Assembly: GCA_029856435.1 (NCBI GenBank)
Contig: JAHQXB010000155.1
Coordinates: forward strand, 1 to 59,898
Source: Candidatus Jordarchaeia archaeon
GTDB lineage: Archaea > Asgardarchaeota > Jordiarchaeia > Jordiarchaeales > Jordiarchaeaceae
Reading direction: 5' to 3'
Length of the DNA stretch: 59,898 nucleotides
A program made the translations under genes and the position numbers. Shown here piece by piece: positions 26,532 to 35,778 of the stretch (position 1 is the stretch's first letter; each line of letters opens with the position of its first letter). The notes beneath the pieces are model-generated. The model had not been told where the DNA came from. It made no database searches and was given only the letters and a program-made list of their open reading frames with translations.

Positions 26532-27551
26532 TCAGCAGACACGAGGAATCGGCTCTCCATACGGTGTTTCAATTATTCTTTTACCCCCAACAGAAGTGTT
26601 CATAATTACCCGTCCCGGCTTATCGCTTCTCGCCTCTCCTATTATATTCGCATTTTTACCATACTTCGTTTTTCTTATAACTTTTAGAGCTTCCTCTGCC
26701 AAGTCGCCGTCAATAGCTATAACTGCTTTACCCTCACATGTTACCTCTAGAGGGTCTATTCCCAACATTTCTGAAGCAGCGATAACTTCGCTACGTATGG
26801 GCAAGTCTTCTTCATTAATATAGATTGCAGTTTTGGATTTGCTGGCAAAATCATTCAGTGCAGAGGCTAAACCGCCCCTTGTGGGATCCTTCATTGCAGT
26901 CACACCGCCCACACTAAGAACTTTATCGATGACACTCCAGATTGGGGCCACATCAGATTGGAGCTCCGTGGCAAAGCTTATTCCCTCTCTAGCAGCTAGT
27001 AGCGCTATTCCATGGTCGCCGATTGTCCCCGTTATTATAATTTTGTTTCCTGGCTTGACTCCAGAGTCTAGAACTATTTTACCGTGTTCCACTATTCCTA
27101 TTCCTGTGGTGGCTGCAACAATCTTGTCAATCTGACCGTGAGGCATAACTTTAGTGTCTCCAGAAATTATTGGGACGCCGGCTTCTTCGCAAGTATCATT
27201 CATCGATTTTAGGATACGGGTCAGATCATCGATGAGAAAACCCTCCTCAATTATCAACGCACAGGTAACAGCTACGGGTTTGGCCCCCATAACTGCAATA
27301 TCATTAATGGTGCCAGATATTGATAGTCTTCCTAAATCTCCACCTGGGAAAAAAAGTGGATTTACGGTGTGCCCATCCGTAGAAACCACTATATCTATGT
27401 CTCCGAGAGGGATACTTCCCCCATCATCTAGCTCGTCCAAACCCACGCCACCATGCACCTTGTGCTTTGTGAGGGAGGGAAGTATAGTTTCCTTTATTAG
27501 GCGGCTCATAGCCGTGCCGCCTGCTCCCATAGCTAGATCAATGCGACTCAT
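26532..27551 (-). CDS. hypE: Hydrogenase maturation protein HypE
   Basis: Makes the cyanide ligands of [NiFe]-hydrogenase: HypF carbamoylates its C-terminal Cys, which is then dehydrated to thiocyanate. The sequence has the PurM-like ATP-binding fold (MGAGGTAMSRL, GDIDIVVSTDGHTV, SGDTKVMPHG, DPTRGGLASALNDFA) and ends PIPRVC, with the essential terminal Cys339 present. The 339-aa length is normal. No hydrogenase structural gene or other hyp gene besides hypA is in the window. The cell presumably encodes a [NiFe]-hydrogenase elsewhere. Confidence 0.96.
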   Translation of the reverse strand: MSRIDLAMGAGGTAMSRLIKETILPSLTKHKVHGGVGLDELDDGGSIPLGDIDIVVSTDGHTVNPLFFPGGDLGRLSISGTINDIAVMGAKPVAVTCALIIEEGFLIDDLTRILKSMNDTCEEAGVPIISGDTKVMPHGQIDKIVAATTGIGIVEHGKIVLDSGVKPGNKIIITGTIGDHGIALLAAREGISFATELQSDVAPIWSVIDKVLSVGGVTAMKDPTRGGLASALNDFASKSKTAIYINEEDLPIRSEVIAASEMLGIDPLEVTCEGKAVIAIDGDLAEEALKVIRKTKYGKNANIIGEARSDKPGRVIMNTSVGGKRIIETPYGEPIPRVC

Positions 27552-27668
27552 ATAGACCGCCTTAACGTTCCAGTAATCTGGAAAAGCTTATATTAATTGC
27601 CATAAAACTCTTGGATAGAAAAGGTTAATAATAAAACTACGTAAAACGATTCCTAACTTGGTGATTAT

Positions 27669-28052
27669 ATGGTTAACTGGAGAGCAAGATCCAAACGTAA
27701 GCCTACTGGAGGAAGATTAAAGGCGTTCAGCAAAAAGAAGAAAAGAGATCTTGGAGGAGAAGAAGCAAGACCCCAACTGGGTCCAGAAAAAAAGAAAATT
27801 ATTAGAGCTAGAGGTAACAACAGAAAAATCAAGTTGGCCTTCAGCGAATATGCAAATGTAACTAACCCAAAAACTGGGAAGACCAAAAAAGTAAAGATAC
27901 TTAATGTAGAGGAAAACCCAGCTAACATAGATTTCTCAAGAAGAGGAGTGATAACACGCGGGGCAATAATTGATACAGAGTTGGGAAAAGCAAGAGTGAC
28001 AAGTAGGCCCGGACAGGTAGGAGTGATTAACGCGGTTCTAATTAAATCCTAG
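27669..28052 (+). CDS. rps8e: Small ribosomal subunit protein eS8
   Basis: A ribosomal protein found only in archaea and eukaryotes. The 127-aa basic protein has the family opening [15 protein letters not shown], a KKKRDLGGE segment, [24 protein letters not shown] and the C-terminal [30 protein letters not shown] precedes the ATG. It is transcribed alone between the two convergent or divergent hyp genes. Confidence 0.97.
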   Translation: MVNWRARSKRKPTGGRLKAFSKKKKRDLGGEEARPQLGPEKKKIIRARGNNRKIKLAFSEYANVTNPKTGKTKKVKILNVEENPANIDFSRRGVITRGAIIDTELGKARVTSRPGQVGVINAVLIKS

Positions 28053-28113
28053 AAGTAGCGCCAGAATTTTTGTTATGATGTTTTTATTCGCGACTCCATA
28101 GTTTTTTAACATT

Positions 28114-28515
28114 TTATGGGCTGTCTTCGCCGACTTCTGCCTTAATATTCTTTATATTTAATTCTCTGCCACCTATTATGTCAGTGTTGTTGCTGTTGCA
28201 CACTGGACATCTGGCGGTGAAACCCACTAGCGGAAGAAGGTGTGCCTTTTTTTGGTCTTCCTCTGAAACCGCGTCTCCGGAATACCCACAATCTTGACAG
28301 TGAAGTTTTCCCGGAACAATTTTAATGTTTAGTTTAGATTCGCAGAGGGGTGTTTTTTCGGCTGCAATCTGGAACAGAAAAATTAACTGTTCTGGATTAA
28401 TGAAGGTGAATTGACCTATCTCAACATTAATTTCTAAAATTTTTTTCACGTTATTCGCTTCTGCTACTCGGGTCACCGTCTCTACGATGGAAACAGCTGT
28501 GGATAATTCATGCAA
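28114..28515 (-). CDS. hypA: Hydrogenase nickel insertion protein HypA (TTG start)
   Basis: Delivers nickel to [NiFe]-hydrogenase with HypB. Nickel binds through the N-terminal Met-His-Glu, so the start matters. TTG 28515 gives MHELSTAVSIVETV with the canonical MHE and has GGTG upstream. An ATG four codons earlier (28527) would bury the His and is probably wrong. The C-terminal zinc domain has CQDCGY and CPVCNS. The length of 133 aa from the TTG is slightly longer than average owing to an insertion between the Cys pairs. Confidence 0.93.
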   Translation of the reverse strand: MHELSTAVSIVETVTRVAEANNVKKILEINVEIGQFTFINPEQLIFLFQIAAEKTPLCESKLNIKIVPGKLHCQDCGYSGDAVSEEDQKKAHLLPLVGFTARCPVCNSNNTDIIGGRELNIKNIKAEVGEDSP

Positions 28516-28628
28516 TGATAACACCATAAAACCAAGGAATCAGCAAACTTAAAAACATTATCAGGCATATATACGACATAACCGCTAAAAAAGAGATAAA
28601 TCTTCTGGCTATTGCCTAGGTGGCATAA

Positions 28629-28937
28629 ATGAAGAGAAAAGATAGAATAATACTTTATCCAGAGTATTTTGATTCAAGACTAACCAGAGCCAGCGGCCGT
28701 AGAGTGCCTATCAGCATTTCCGTACCGGCGCCCAGTATAGAGGAACTGGCCCTAATTTCGAAAAGATTGGGTTACGAATTTGAAATAGAACCTCAATCAG
28801 CTCACCCCAGTAACTGGTGGAATAAACGCGGGAGGATTTTGATTAATAAAGATGACCTGAAGAAAAACGAAGTGATTAAGACCATAGGCAGAATTCTTAG
28901 TAAAGCGAGAAAAAGGAAAAAGGAAAGAAGCCAATAG
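28629..28937 (+). CDS. srp19: Signal recognition particle protein SRP19
   Basis: Binds the tips of helices 6 and 8 of SRP RNA and prepares it for SRP54. The 102-aa protein begins KDRIILYPEYFDSRLTRASG and has RRVP and a Lys/Arg-rich tail; HPSNWWNKRGRILI matches the family core. GGTGG precedes the ATG. The gar1 gene follows 85 bases downstream, a pairing seen in other archaea. Confidence 0.93.
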   Translation: MKRKDRIILYPEYFDSRLTRASGRRVPISISVPAPSIEELALISKRLGYEFEIEPQSAHPSNWWNKRGRILINKDDLKKNEVIKTIGRILSKARKRKKERSQ

Positions 28938-29022
28938 AAGTGCATCTTCCATTCTTTATGTTTTTGGCAGAGATTGTAATGTATTAACTGAGACCTATAT
29001 ACAGGTTCAAGGAGGATAATAA

Positions 29023-29289
29023 TTGAGGCGACTTGGAAAACCCCTACATATAACCCCGCGTGGCAACGCGATATTGCACGTAAATTTTGCTCCCAGAATT
29101 GGTTCCAAGGTGGTAACTAAAGAAATGAAGGAAGTTGGTCAAGTTTTTGACGTTTTTGGACCTGTAAAATCACCCTACGTATCCGTTAAGCTTAACATTG
29201 AACCTAGCTCTGCCGAAAATCTGGTCAACGAGGTCCTATACGAAATCATAAATAGTAAAAAAGAGAAGCGCCCGAAAAAAAGAAAATGA
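29023..29289 (+). CDS. gar1: H/ACA ribonucleoprotein subunit Gar1
   Basis: Part of the H/ACA RNP that guides pseudouridylation. The 88-aa protein has the Gar1 beta-barrel pattern: LHITPRGNAILHV, IGSKVVTKEMKEVGQVFDVFGPVKSPYVSVKL, and a Lys/Arg-rich tail. It starts at TTG with GGAGG upstream. It is probably co-transcribed with srp19. Confidence 0.92.
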   Translation: MRRLGKPLHITPRGNAILHVNFAPRIGSKVVTKEMKEVGQVFDVFGPVKSPYVSVKLNIEPSSAENLVNEVLYEIINSKKEKRPKKRK

Positions 29290-29573
29290 ACCATCATTTA
29301 AGGCAACTGGGCGATTTAGATAGTGCAACTGAGAAGCAAAAGAAGAGATGAGTAATACCTTTTATTATCTCAAATACAATGGTAGTGCGCTATCAAGGGA
29401 TTGTGAGGAAATTGATCTTGTAATTATCGCAAACTGGAAATCTCATAAGTTGTTATTTCACCTAGGAAACATGCATTGGAGGAAGCATAAGGAAAACTGT
29501 AAGTTAATATTTGCTATTTATTCAACTATTTTAGACGCTTAGAATATTTGGATGGAGACTCTATAAGTTCCAT

Positions 29574-29834
29574 TCAAACGTGTCTTAGTGCGGATTTGAG
29601 AGCTTCGATAGATTTTTGCAAGTGTTCCGCAGCCTCATTCAGATGCTCAGCGACCTCGCTTGCGCCACTCTCTTCAAGTATTCTGGCATACTCTATTATC
29701 TTCTCTAAGTGGCCTGTATTGTGTTCTATCCAGTGGGAAATTAGAGGCTTCAAGCGTTGAGTTCCAAGTTTTTCATGTTGATTTTCGTGCTCATTCTCAT
29801 GTTGATGGTTGCCGTGTTCATTTTTATGTTTCAT
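29574..29834 (-). CDS. His-rich small protein, possible metal binder
   Basis: An 86-aa protein with a His/Glu/Asn-rich head (MKHKNEHGNHQHENEHENQH) followed by a helical domain with the pattern LKPLISHWIEHNTGHLEKIIEYA and VAEHLNEAAEHLQKSIEALKSAL. This helical pattern, HWIEHN plus AEHLxEAAE, resembles a small family I associate with metal-handling genes, but the name is not secure. The His-rich head suggests nickel or zinc binding, which fits hypA only about 1 kb away. ATG 29834 is chosen because AGGTGA lies upstream; a GTG at 29843 falls inside that site. Confidence 0.75.
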   Translation of the reverse strand: MKHKNEHGNHQHENEHENQHEKLGTQRLKPLISHWIEHNTGHLEKIIEYARILEESGASEVAEHLNEAAEHLQKSIEALKSALRHV

Positions 29835-30046
29835 TACCTTCACCTAGTAAAACCAAATTTATTTTGAGATTTTTGACTCCATTAAGGAATATTTTCCAAT
29901 AAAACCTCATAGTCTTCCCTTTTTTACAAACTACCAAGAGTCACTCACCAGCTAACACATGCGTTAAAGCATTTCTAAATAGAATCATATTTTGTGTCAA
30001 AATATGGGCGTATTTGTTTACACTTTGAGTGCAGGATATTTTAATT

Positions 30047-31231
30047 TTACTGAGCTTCTCTTATTGCACGTAATATTTCAGAAATAGGCGCATTTGTTTT
30101 TAGTGCATTGTTTTTAAAATGGGTGCGTGTCACCAAATAGCCGCGCTCCTTTAGCCTAATCATAACTTTGTCCAACTTGGGGCAGGGAAGATTAAGCTGA
30201 TCGCATATAAGATGTAAATCATAGTAGGTAGCGGGTGAGTCTGACTCTTCAAGAATTGTGCTGAGAAGTTTTATGGATTTTTTATCACCCTCTTTTTTAG
30301 CATTTTCCAAAGTTTGAGACACGAACTCTCGAGATTGTATTTTACCGCACCACAAAGGGCCTCCAATTAAGATGTCTCCCCCGCAAAGTGGGCATTTACC
30401 AGTTAATGTTCTGGCTATACCGGGTTTTAGTTGACGGAAGTGGCAATGCGGACAGTGAATGAGGTAGCCTAACTGTTCGACTGATTCATTTGTATTCTCT
30501 GCTCCAGAACTAGTTTTTAGGTAAGTGCGGATATAGTGGTCAGTTGAGTGAGAGAGAAGAGGTGTTAGAGCTATTTCCCTCTTTGCCGCACTCAGAACAG
30601 CGCAGGAAATGAGCAATCTTACTGCAACTTCATGGCAGTACATGGTTCTTAATGGAACCCCACCATACTTCCTTAAGCAGGCGTCTCTGTGTACCCCACA
30701 CAGGGGAGCCATATCAGTGGCAGTTAAACACAGCAAACCCTCATTTTTACGCAGCACACTTAAGGCGGAGTCTAGAAAAGTAACTGGAGAACCGAATGGA
30801 TCAATGTCAACGACATCGAATCTTTTACCATAAGCAGCATTTTCTGCAAGGAAAAGATTGGCGTCCTTATTAAAAACCTGTATTTTACCCTGTAAATTAT
30901 GCATCTCCACATTTCTTTTAGCGACATTGAAGGCATCAGGACTGAGGTCATTAATTACTATTTCATCTACCCCCTCAATCTCTAAGGCGAATCGAATACC
31001 GCGAATCCCACATCCAGTTAAAGGCTCACAGATTTTCAAATTTCTTCCCGTTAACTGTTGGTGAGCCCTCACTGCATACACTGCGATATCACGATTCAGC
31101 TTCATAGCAGGATTGTAAAAAACTGGCGCCTTGGGTAAGGGGCGTCCAGCTCCAAGCTTTTCAATGGGGGGACTATATGTGTAGAAATCTACTTTGCCTT
31201 CGTGATGAATAGTTATTCGGTAATTTTCCAA
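30047..31231 (-). CDS. trm1: tRNA (guanine26-N2)-dimethyltransferase
   Basis: Methylates G26 of tRNA with SAM. The 394-aa protein has the Rossmann methyltransferase core (EPLTGCGIRGIRFA, INDLSPDAF, DVVDIDPFGSP as the catalytic D-PFG motif, LCLTATDMAPLCG) and a C-terminal zinc-ribbon (CPHCHF...CPLCGG) typical of archaeal Trm1. TTG 31231 is preceded by GGTGGT at eight bases. It is divergent from rnhB. Confidence 0.96.
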   Translation of the reverse strand: MENYRITIHHEGKVDFYTYSPPIEKLGAGRPLPKAPVFYNPAMKLNRDIAVYAVRAHQQLTGRNLKICEPLTGCGIRGIRFALEIEGVDEIVINDLSPDAFNVAKRNVEMHNLQGKIQVFNKDANLFLAENAAYGKRFDVVDIDPFGSPVTFLDSALSVLRKNEGLLCLTATDMAPLCGVHRDACLRKYGGVPLRTMYCHEVAVRLLISCAVLSAAKREIALTPLLSHSTDHYIRTYLKTSSGAENTNESVEQLGYLIHCPHCHFRQLKPGIARTLTGKCPLCGGDILIGGPLWCGKIQSREFVSQTLENAKKEGDKKSIKLLSTILEESDSPATYYDLHLICDQLNLPCPKLDKVMIRLKERGYLVTRTHFKNNALKTNAPISEILRAIREAQ

Positions 31232-31329
31232 CTTGAATAACCACCTTAATCAGACCATATGATTTAAATGAGTGGTAATTAACTTTCTCATAGAGATTTC
31301 CGAAGATGAAATATTGGAGAGAGACTTCT

Positions 31330-31989
31330 ATGTTTATTGCTGGAGTGGACGAGGCTGGCCGGGGACCGGTTTTAGGACCTATTGTCTGCGCTGGAGTTCT
31401 AGTTAGGGAGGAGGATATTCCAGAATTAGTTAAATTGGGAGTGAAAGATTCGAAGCTCCTTCAACCTTCTAAAAGGGAAGCTCTAGCACTTGAAATACTT
31501 AAGCATGCAGTAAAAGTGGAAGTTAAAATAAGGTACCCAGAAGAAATTGACGCCGCTAGAACCAATGGTTTAAACCTAAATAAGCTTGAGGCCCAAATTT
31601 TTGCCGAAATAATAAATCAGCTTAAGCCAGACGTCACGTATGTCGACGCTGCTGATGTTAACCCAGAAAGGTTCTCTCAAATGATTAAAAATAGTCTTGT
31701 AGTAGACACCAAATTGGTTTCTCAACATAAGGCAGATTACAAAATTCCAGTAGTGAGTGCTGCCTCAATTATAGCCAAAGTGGAACGCGATAAAAAAATA
31801 AGGGAGCTAAAAAGGTTTGGTGATGTTGGATCAGGGTACTGCCACGATCCCAAAACAATCTCCTTTTTAAAGGAATGGGCCAGAGAACACGGCGAACTTC
31901 CCAATTTCGTTAGGCATTCCTGGATTACAGCAAAAAATATTTTGGATGGACTGAAGCAGAAAGTTTTGGATGATTTTAAAAACAGATAG
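31330..31989 (+). CDS. rnhB: Ribonuclease HII
   Basis: Cleaves the RNA strand of RNA-DNA hybrids. The catalytic residues are visible: Asp and Glu in GVDEAGRG, Asp in YVDAADVNPERF, and Asp in HKADYKIPVVSAASIIAKVERD. ATG 31330 places the first Asp six residues in, as in relatives, and has GGAGAG upstream. An in-frame ATG at 31306 would add eight residues. The 219-aa length is typical. It ends one base before the convergent HTH gene's stop. Confidence 0.95.
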   Translation: MFIAGVDEAGRGPVLGPIVCAGVLVREEDIPELVKLGVKDSKLLQPSKREALALEILKHAVKVEVKIRYPEEIDAARTNGLNLNKLEAQIFAEIINQLKPDVTYVDAADVNPERFSQMIKNSLVVDTKLVSQHKADYKIPVVSAASIIAKVERDKKIRELKRFGDVGSGYCHDPKTISFLKEWAREHGELPNFVRHSWITAKNILDGLKQKVLDDFKNR

Positions 31990-31990
31990 T

Positions 31991-32968
31991 TTAGTTTTTA
32001 ATACTTTTGAGACCTTGCCTCTCATATATCAATTTAAAAAGGTCTTCCGGCTCCTCGATTGCCTGAAGTTCTTCTTTTGGTATAACCGGGATCTCGGTTG
32101 AAATGTTTTTAATCTTGCAGTCGTCAAGAACAAACATCGCATATTTTTGCGCAACCTGTGAAACCTTCTCTATCGAGGTTATTCTCTGCTCAATTCTTTT
32201 TTCCTGAGCATAGCCTAAACCGGTAATTACCACTTTTTTTTGGTCTTTCTGATCTGCGGTTAAGGCGTCAAAGGGAGCCTTCCTAGCGAAAACCACTTTT
32301 AGTCCTAGCTCGCGAAGAGTTTGGCGTACTTCTTCTTCTAATTCGTCTTCGGCTTCTTGATCTGGTATTTCCTCTTCTTCAATTAACCACGAAACAATGT
32401 TGAAAGGAACCGCCAATGGAACATTTAACACTTCCTCAAGCCTTATGGCGGTTTCCAGAGTGGAATCCATACCCCCTCTCTCATACTCGTATATGGTTCT
32501 TCTAGAAACTCTAACGCAATTTGCCAATTCTCCGAAAGACATTTCCTTTTTTTCTCTGGCCCTTTTTAGAGACTCCCCATCTATTTTTACATACAATCCG
32601 CCTCTTTTGGCAAACACTATGGGGAAGATGTTCTTTTCAATAAACCTTTCAAAAGATTCAGTATTAATAGCAGGTAGACCGTGCCGCTCATATAAAAACC
32701 AGTCCTGCACCGGCTCCTTTCTCGTTCTTTCTCCAATAATTATAGGCGAGGCGGAAAGCATTTTGGAAAGAATTTTTAGTTCCCTACCAGCGTCCTCTTT
32801 AAACGCATCAATATTTTCATGCACTTTTAAAAGAAGTAAACTTTCTCCTCTACGGGCCACTATATCGAAACAACTTGGTCTAAGATCCGTATTTACGCTC
32901 ACCCGGTAGCCCGCTCTCAACAAAATATTTTTAATATCCTGTATTATTTCTCGACGCTCTGGCGTCAA
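31991..32968 (-). CDS. Archaeal XRE-type HTH transcription regulator
   Basis: A 325-aa regulator of a conserved archaeal family: an N-terminal nuclease-like alpha/beta domain (residues 1-115, with SCFDIVARRGESLLLLKV), a Cro/CI-type helix-turn-helix at about 130-185 (LKRAREKKEMSFGELANCV, VSRRTIYEYERGG) and a C-terminal alpha/beta domain (about 225-325) including DALTADQKDQKKVVITGLG. The TTG start has GAGGT at seven bases. Target genes are unknown. Confidence 0.85.
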   Translation of the reverse strand: MTPERREIIQDIKNILLRAGYRVSVNTDLRPSCFDIVARRGESLLLLKVHENIDAFKEDAGRELKILSKMLSASPIIIGERTRKEPVQDWFLYERHGLPAINTESFERFIEKNIFPIVFAKRGGLYVKIDGESLKRAREKKEMSFGELANCVRVSRRTIYEYERGGMDSTLETAIRLEEVLNVPLAVPFNIVSWLIEEEEIPDQEAEDELEEEVRQTLRELGLKVVFARKAPFDALTADQKDQKKVVITGLGYAQEKRIEQRITSIEKVSQVAQKYAMFVLDDCKIKNISTEIPVIPKEELQAIEEPEDLFKLIYERQGLKSIKN

Positions 32969-33151
32969 ATCGGTTACCTCAAATTCAAAGCATTTGAGTG
33001 CTCTGATTGCTATATATATTAACTATTTTAATGATTTATTATTATTTTACGAAAAGAAATCATAGATATAAAAAACTTCCGTATAACTAATATTAAGGCA
33101 TGAATCTGAGAAGGTGAAGCTTAGTTCAAATTCGAAAAAAATGCTGTCCAT

Positions 33152-33655
33152 TTAAATTATTCCTTCTCTTAAGTCAGAATTCCTGAGGTTAATTTTAGTA
33201 GTTGCAAAGCCTATGGTGGTAAGCGACCTTATTTTTTTCCTTACTTCAAGCACCTGATGACGGTAAATGTAGGGAAGAAAACTGTGTTCCTCCATTGAGA
33301 AAGGGTTCTTCTCACCTAGCAGTTTCATTACCACCGCCTGTTCTATTTTGCCCCCACCGATACTGAAAACGCCCTCACCCATATCTATTCTTCTGATAAA
33401 GACTATGGGAAGTTGAATTCTTCCATGAAATTCCTTGGGAACTATGCTGGCTAAGAACTCCAGTTCTTTCCTCTCAAAAGGAATTCTATCCCCATTAAGA
33501 GTTATCACGTGGGGATCCTTGGATTCCAAAAGCGTCTCCAATGTCTTATAATTTCGGGGTAAGTGGTCGTTTATCTTGTCAATTTCACTTTTCCATATCT
33601 TTGCGAGAATGTCTAGTTTCATGAAAATCGCGACCCACAGCTGCGAATCTTCCAA
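33152..33655 (-). CDS. UPF0216 (DUF61) family protein
   Basis: A 167-aa protein matching the archaeal UPF0216 family of unknown function. Recognisable segments are INDHLPRNYKTLETLL, ITLNGDRIPFERKELEFLASIVP and LPIVFIRRIDMGEGVFSIGG. The frame starts at TTG 33655 without a clear ribosome site. The family's usual N-terminus corresponds to ATG 33622 (MKLDILAKIWK), giving 156 aa, which may be the true start. It lies 40 bases downstream of the fibrillarin gene on the same strand. Confidence 0.82.
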   Translation of the reverse strand: MEDSQLWVAIFMKLDILAKIWKSEIDKINDHLPRNYKTLETLLESKDPHVITLNGDRIPFERKELEFLASIVPKEFHGRIQLPIVFIRRIDMGEGVFSIGGGKIEQAVVMKLLGEKNPFSMEEHSFLPYIYRHQVLEVRKKIRSLTTIGFATTKINLRNSDLREGII

Positions 33656-33695
33656 TCATAATATTCCAAGCTTGCTTTTTCAACATTGGGGAAGG

Positions 33696-34391
33696 CTATT
33701 TGAATTTTGCTAGCACCATGGCGTGAGCCTTATCGAAGGGTTCTAGATTGATAACCTGCAGTATCTCAAACCCTCTTTCCCTAAGAACATTAGTTTCCTC
33801 TTTAAAAACTATGGCGGGTTCTTTTGTCACATCTATGCTTTGCGCCTTTATGGCTAACAAGGTATAGCCGCCACTCTTAAGAAACATTTCAGAGTTATCC
33901 GCAAGAAGCCCGGCTTGCTCGGGTTGAGCAACATCACTATAAATGTTGTCAACCTGTTCAACCAGCATTCTGTACTTTTCTGGAAATCTGGCATCTGCAA
34001 GTATGGGAATCATGTTCCTCCTCTTTTCACATACTCTAACCAATTCTCTCATTACGCGAGGTGAAAACTCTACGCAGAATACGAGCCCATCTTTTCCCAC
34101 TATGTCTGCTACGTGGCTAGCAGTGGTTCCAGAAGCTGAACCCAGATATAATACTTTGTCGCCCTCTTTTATGGGAACCGTTTCAATTCCCTTGAGTATG
34201 GAGGCCGCCAATTTGCTTCGATAGGGCTCCCATAAACGATATTCTCTTCCCTCATAGGTAATTAGTTTCTCGCCGTAAACTTGGAATCCCGGTGAAATGT
34301 TCTGCGTTGCAAGGCGTTTCACGCCATCATCACCTTCAACCAGAAATACGCCTTTGAATCTGTTGTGAGGTTCTACAATCAATTTATCCAC
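33696..34391 (-). CDS. flpA: Fibrillarin-like rRNA/tRNA 2'-O-methyltransferase
   Basis: The catalytic subunit of box C/D RNPs. Motifs are KVLYLGSASGTTASHVADIVG (SAM binding), VFCVEFSPRVMRELV, PILADARFPEKY and DNIYSDVAQPEQAGLLADN. The frame runs from GTG 34391, but AGGTGG is five bases before an in-frame TTG at 34382, which would give MIVEPH and a 228-aa protein. That is closer to other FlpA N-termini. The nop5 gene ends six bases upstream, so the two box C/D proteins form an operon. Confidence 0.95.
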   Translation of the reverse strand: MDKLIVEPHNRFKGVFLVEGDDGVKRLATQNISPGFQVYGEKLITYEGREYRLWEPYRSKLAASILKGIETVPIKEGDKVLYLGSASGTTASHVADIVGKDGLVFCVEFSPRVMRELVRVCEKRRNMIPILADARFPEKYRMLVEQVDNIYSDVAQPEQAGLLADNSEMFLKSGGYTLLAIKAQSIDVTKEPAIVFKEETNVLRERGFEILQVINLEPFDKAHAMVLAKFK

Positions 34392-34397
34392 CTTACA

Positions 34398-35639
34398 CTA
34401 TTTTTCTTTTTTACGCCTTATCTTACTGCCACTCGCCCTACCCCTCCTTTTGACCGGGGGTGTGGTTTTTTTGGGTTTGTGTGGCGGAGGTTTAGGGTAC
34501 TTAGCTTTTATCTGTGCGATTCTTCGTTTAATATCCTCTTTTAATTCTTCTGCGACATATTCTCCTGTGAAGGCATCAATTCGTGCGGCAATTGCGAGTT
34601 TTCCAGCATAAACTCTGGCAATTTTGCCTCTCTGCCACCAAGGAGCAGTGTTAATTTCCGCGTGTCGGAAGATTACTCCATGTTTTGGTGGCGGTGCACC
34701 AGTCCTTTTGCTACGGAAAAGGGCCTTTTCAGCACCTAGGATTTGGGTTATGCTTGAGGGCAACCGGGCTAACTCATTAATCCCTCCCGCCAAACTTATT
34801 AGTCGAGCACCTAGAAGGGGGCCGATTATGCCGTTAACGTTTGGTGCCACTTCTTTCATCATTTCAGATATGTACCTCTCAACCTCCCTCCTCAATTCGA
34901 ATAGTCTATAAGTTTCCCCCGCGATTTCTCTCAGAATTTCCATATCATCCTCTGAAATTTCTGCTCCCATTGATTTACGGGCTTCGTCCATAATTTTTGA
35001 AACTGTTTCATCGGGGAGTCTCTGTAAATTCTTTAATTTTTCAGTAGTGAAATTCGACCTGAGTCCTAGTTCGCCCACTATTTGCACAAAGGCTTGATGG
35101 CTGGATACAATTTTGTCCAATTCCGGAAAGTGGAGACTATACCATTCCCTTATACGGGTGGAGAATAGGTTTAGAGTGTTGTCAATGTCGTCAAGTGAGA
35201 ACACAGCTTGCACTATCATTTTGTCCCGCTTTTCTCCCTCCTCCTTAATCTTAATTCGAGTTAAGTGGGTGTTAATTTCCCAAAGAAGCTCATTAAACTC
35301 TGATTCGGATAACCCGCTTCTCACTCTACTAACATAATCCCGCAGAGCCATTCTGAATTTTTTCGCAATAACAGAGGGCTTCTCAACTTCAACCTTCACA
35401 TACATTTTATCCCTGAGATTTCTAGCGAGTAAATCATCCTCTAAAACAAAGGTTACATCCTGACCCTTGAAATTGTCGACCAGATTTAACAGCTCCTCAA
35501 CCACCCCTCCTTCCTGCAATTGAATGATTTTCTCTACCGCACTTGAAACGTTTTCAGGCCACAAGGAGGAAGCTAATAGGTTTCCATCCTGATCCAGTGC
35601 AAAAACGCCAAACGCACTTTCTGTCAAGTAAACTCTCAT
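34398..35639 (-). CDS. nop5: Nop5/Nop56/58-like box C/D RNP scaffold protein
   Basis: The scaffold that joins fibrillarin to L7Ae-bound guide RNA. The 413-aa protein has an N-terminal fibrillarin-binding domain, a coiled coil in the middle and a C-terminal NOP domain (VAPNVNGIIGPLLGARLISLAGG, LPSSITQILGAEKALFRSKRTGAPPPKHGVIF). It ends in a Lys/Arg-rich tail. It precedes flpA directly, the usual archaeal order. Confidence 0.96.
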   Translation of the reverse strand: MRVYLTESAFGVFALDQDGNLLASSLWPENVSSAVEKIIQLQEGGVVEELLNLVDNFKGQDVTFVLEDDLLARNLRDKMYVKVEVEKPSVIAKKFRMALRDYVSRVRSGLSESEFNELLWEINTHLTRIKIKEEGEKRDKMIVQAVFSLDDIDNTLNLFSTRIREWYSLHFPELDKIVSSHQAFVQIVGELGLRSNFTTEKLKNLQRLPDETVSKIMDEARKSMGAEISEDDMEILREIAGETYRLFELRREVERYISEMMKEVAPNVNGIIGPLLGARLISLAGGINELARLPSSITQILGAEKALFRSKRTGAPPPKHGVIFRHAEINTAPWWQRGKIARVYAGKLAIAARIDAFTGEYVAEELKEDIKRRIAQIKAKYPKPPPHKPKKTTPPVKRRGRASGSKIRRKKEK

Positions 35640-35778
35640 TGCTATCCCATCCGCACCATTGAAATCCTTTTAACCCATAAAGACCATTTTTTCCGTGAAC
35701 ATAGTAAATTTAAGCGTTAAGTGAAATTTAGATTGCTTCCTTAAGAATATTGTTGAAACTAGGGCCGGAGGTCTAAAA

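Noticed and set aside
29348..29542. 64-codon plus-strand frame downstream of gar1
   Set aside because: No family resemblance, no good ribosome site, and odd composition; it looks like a chance frame in a gap.
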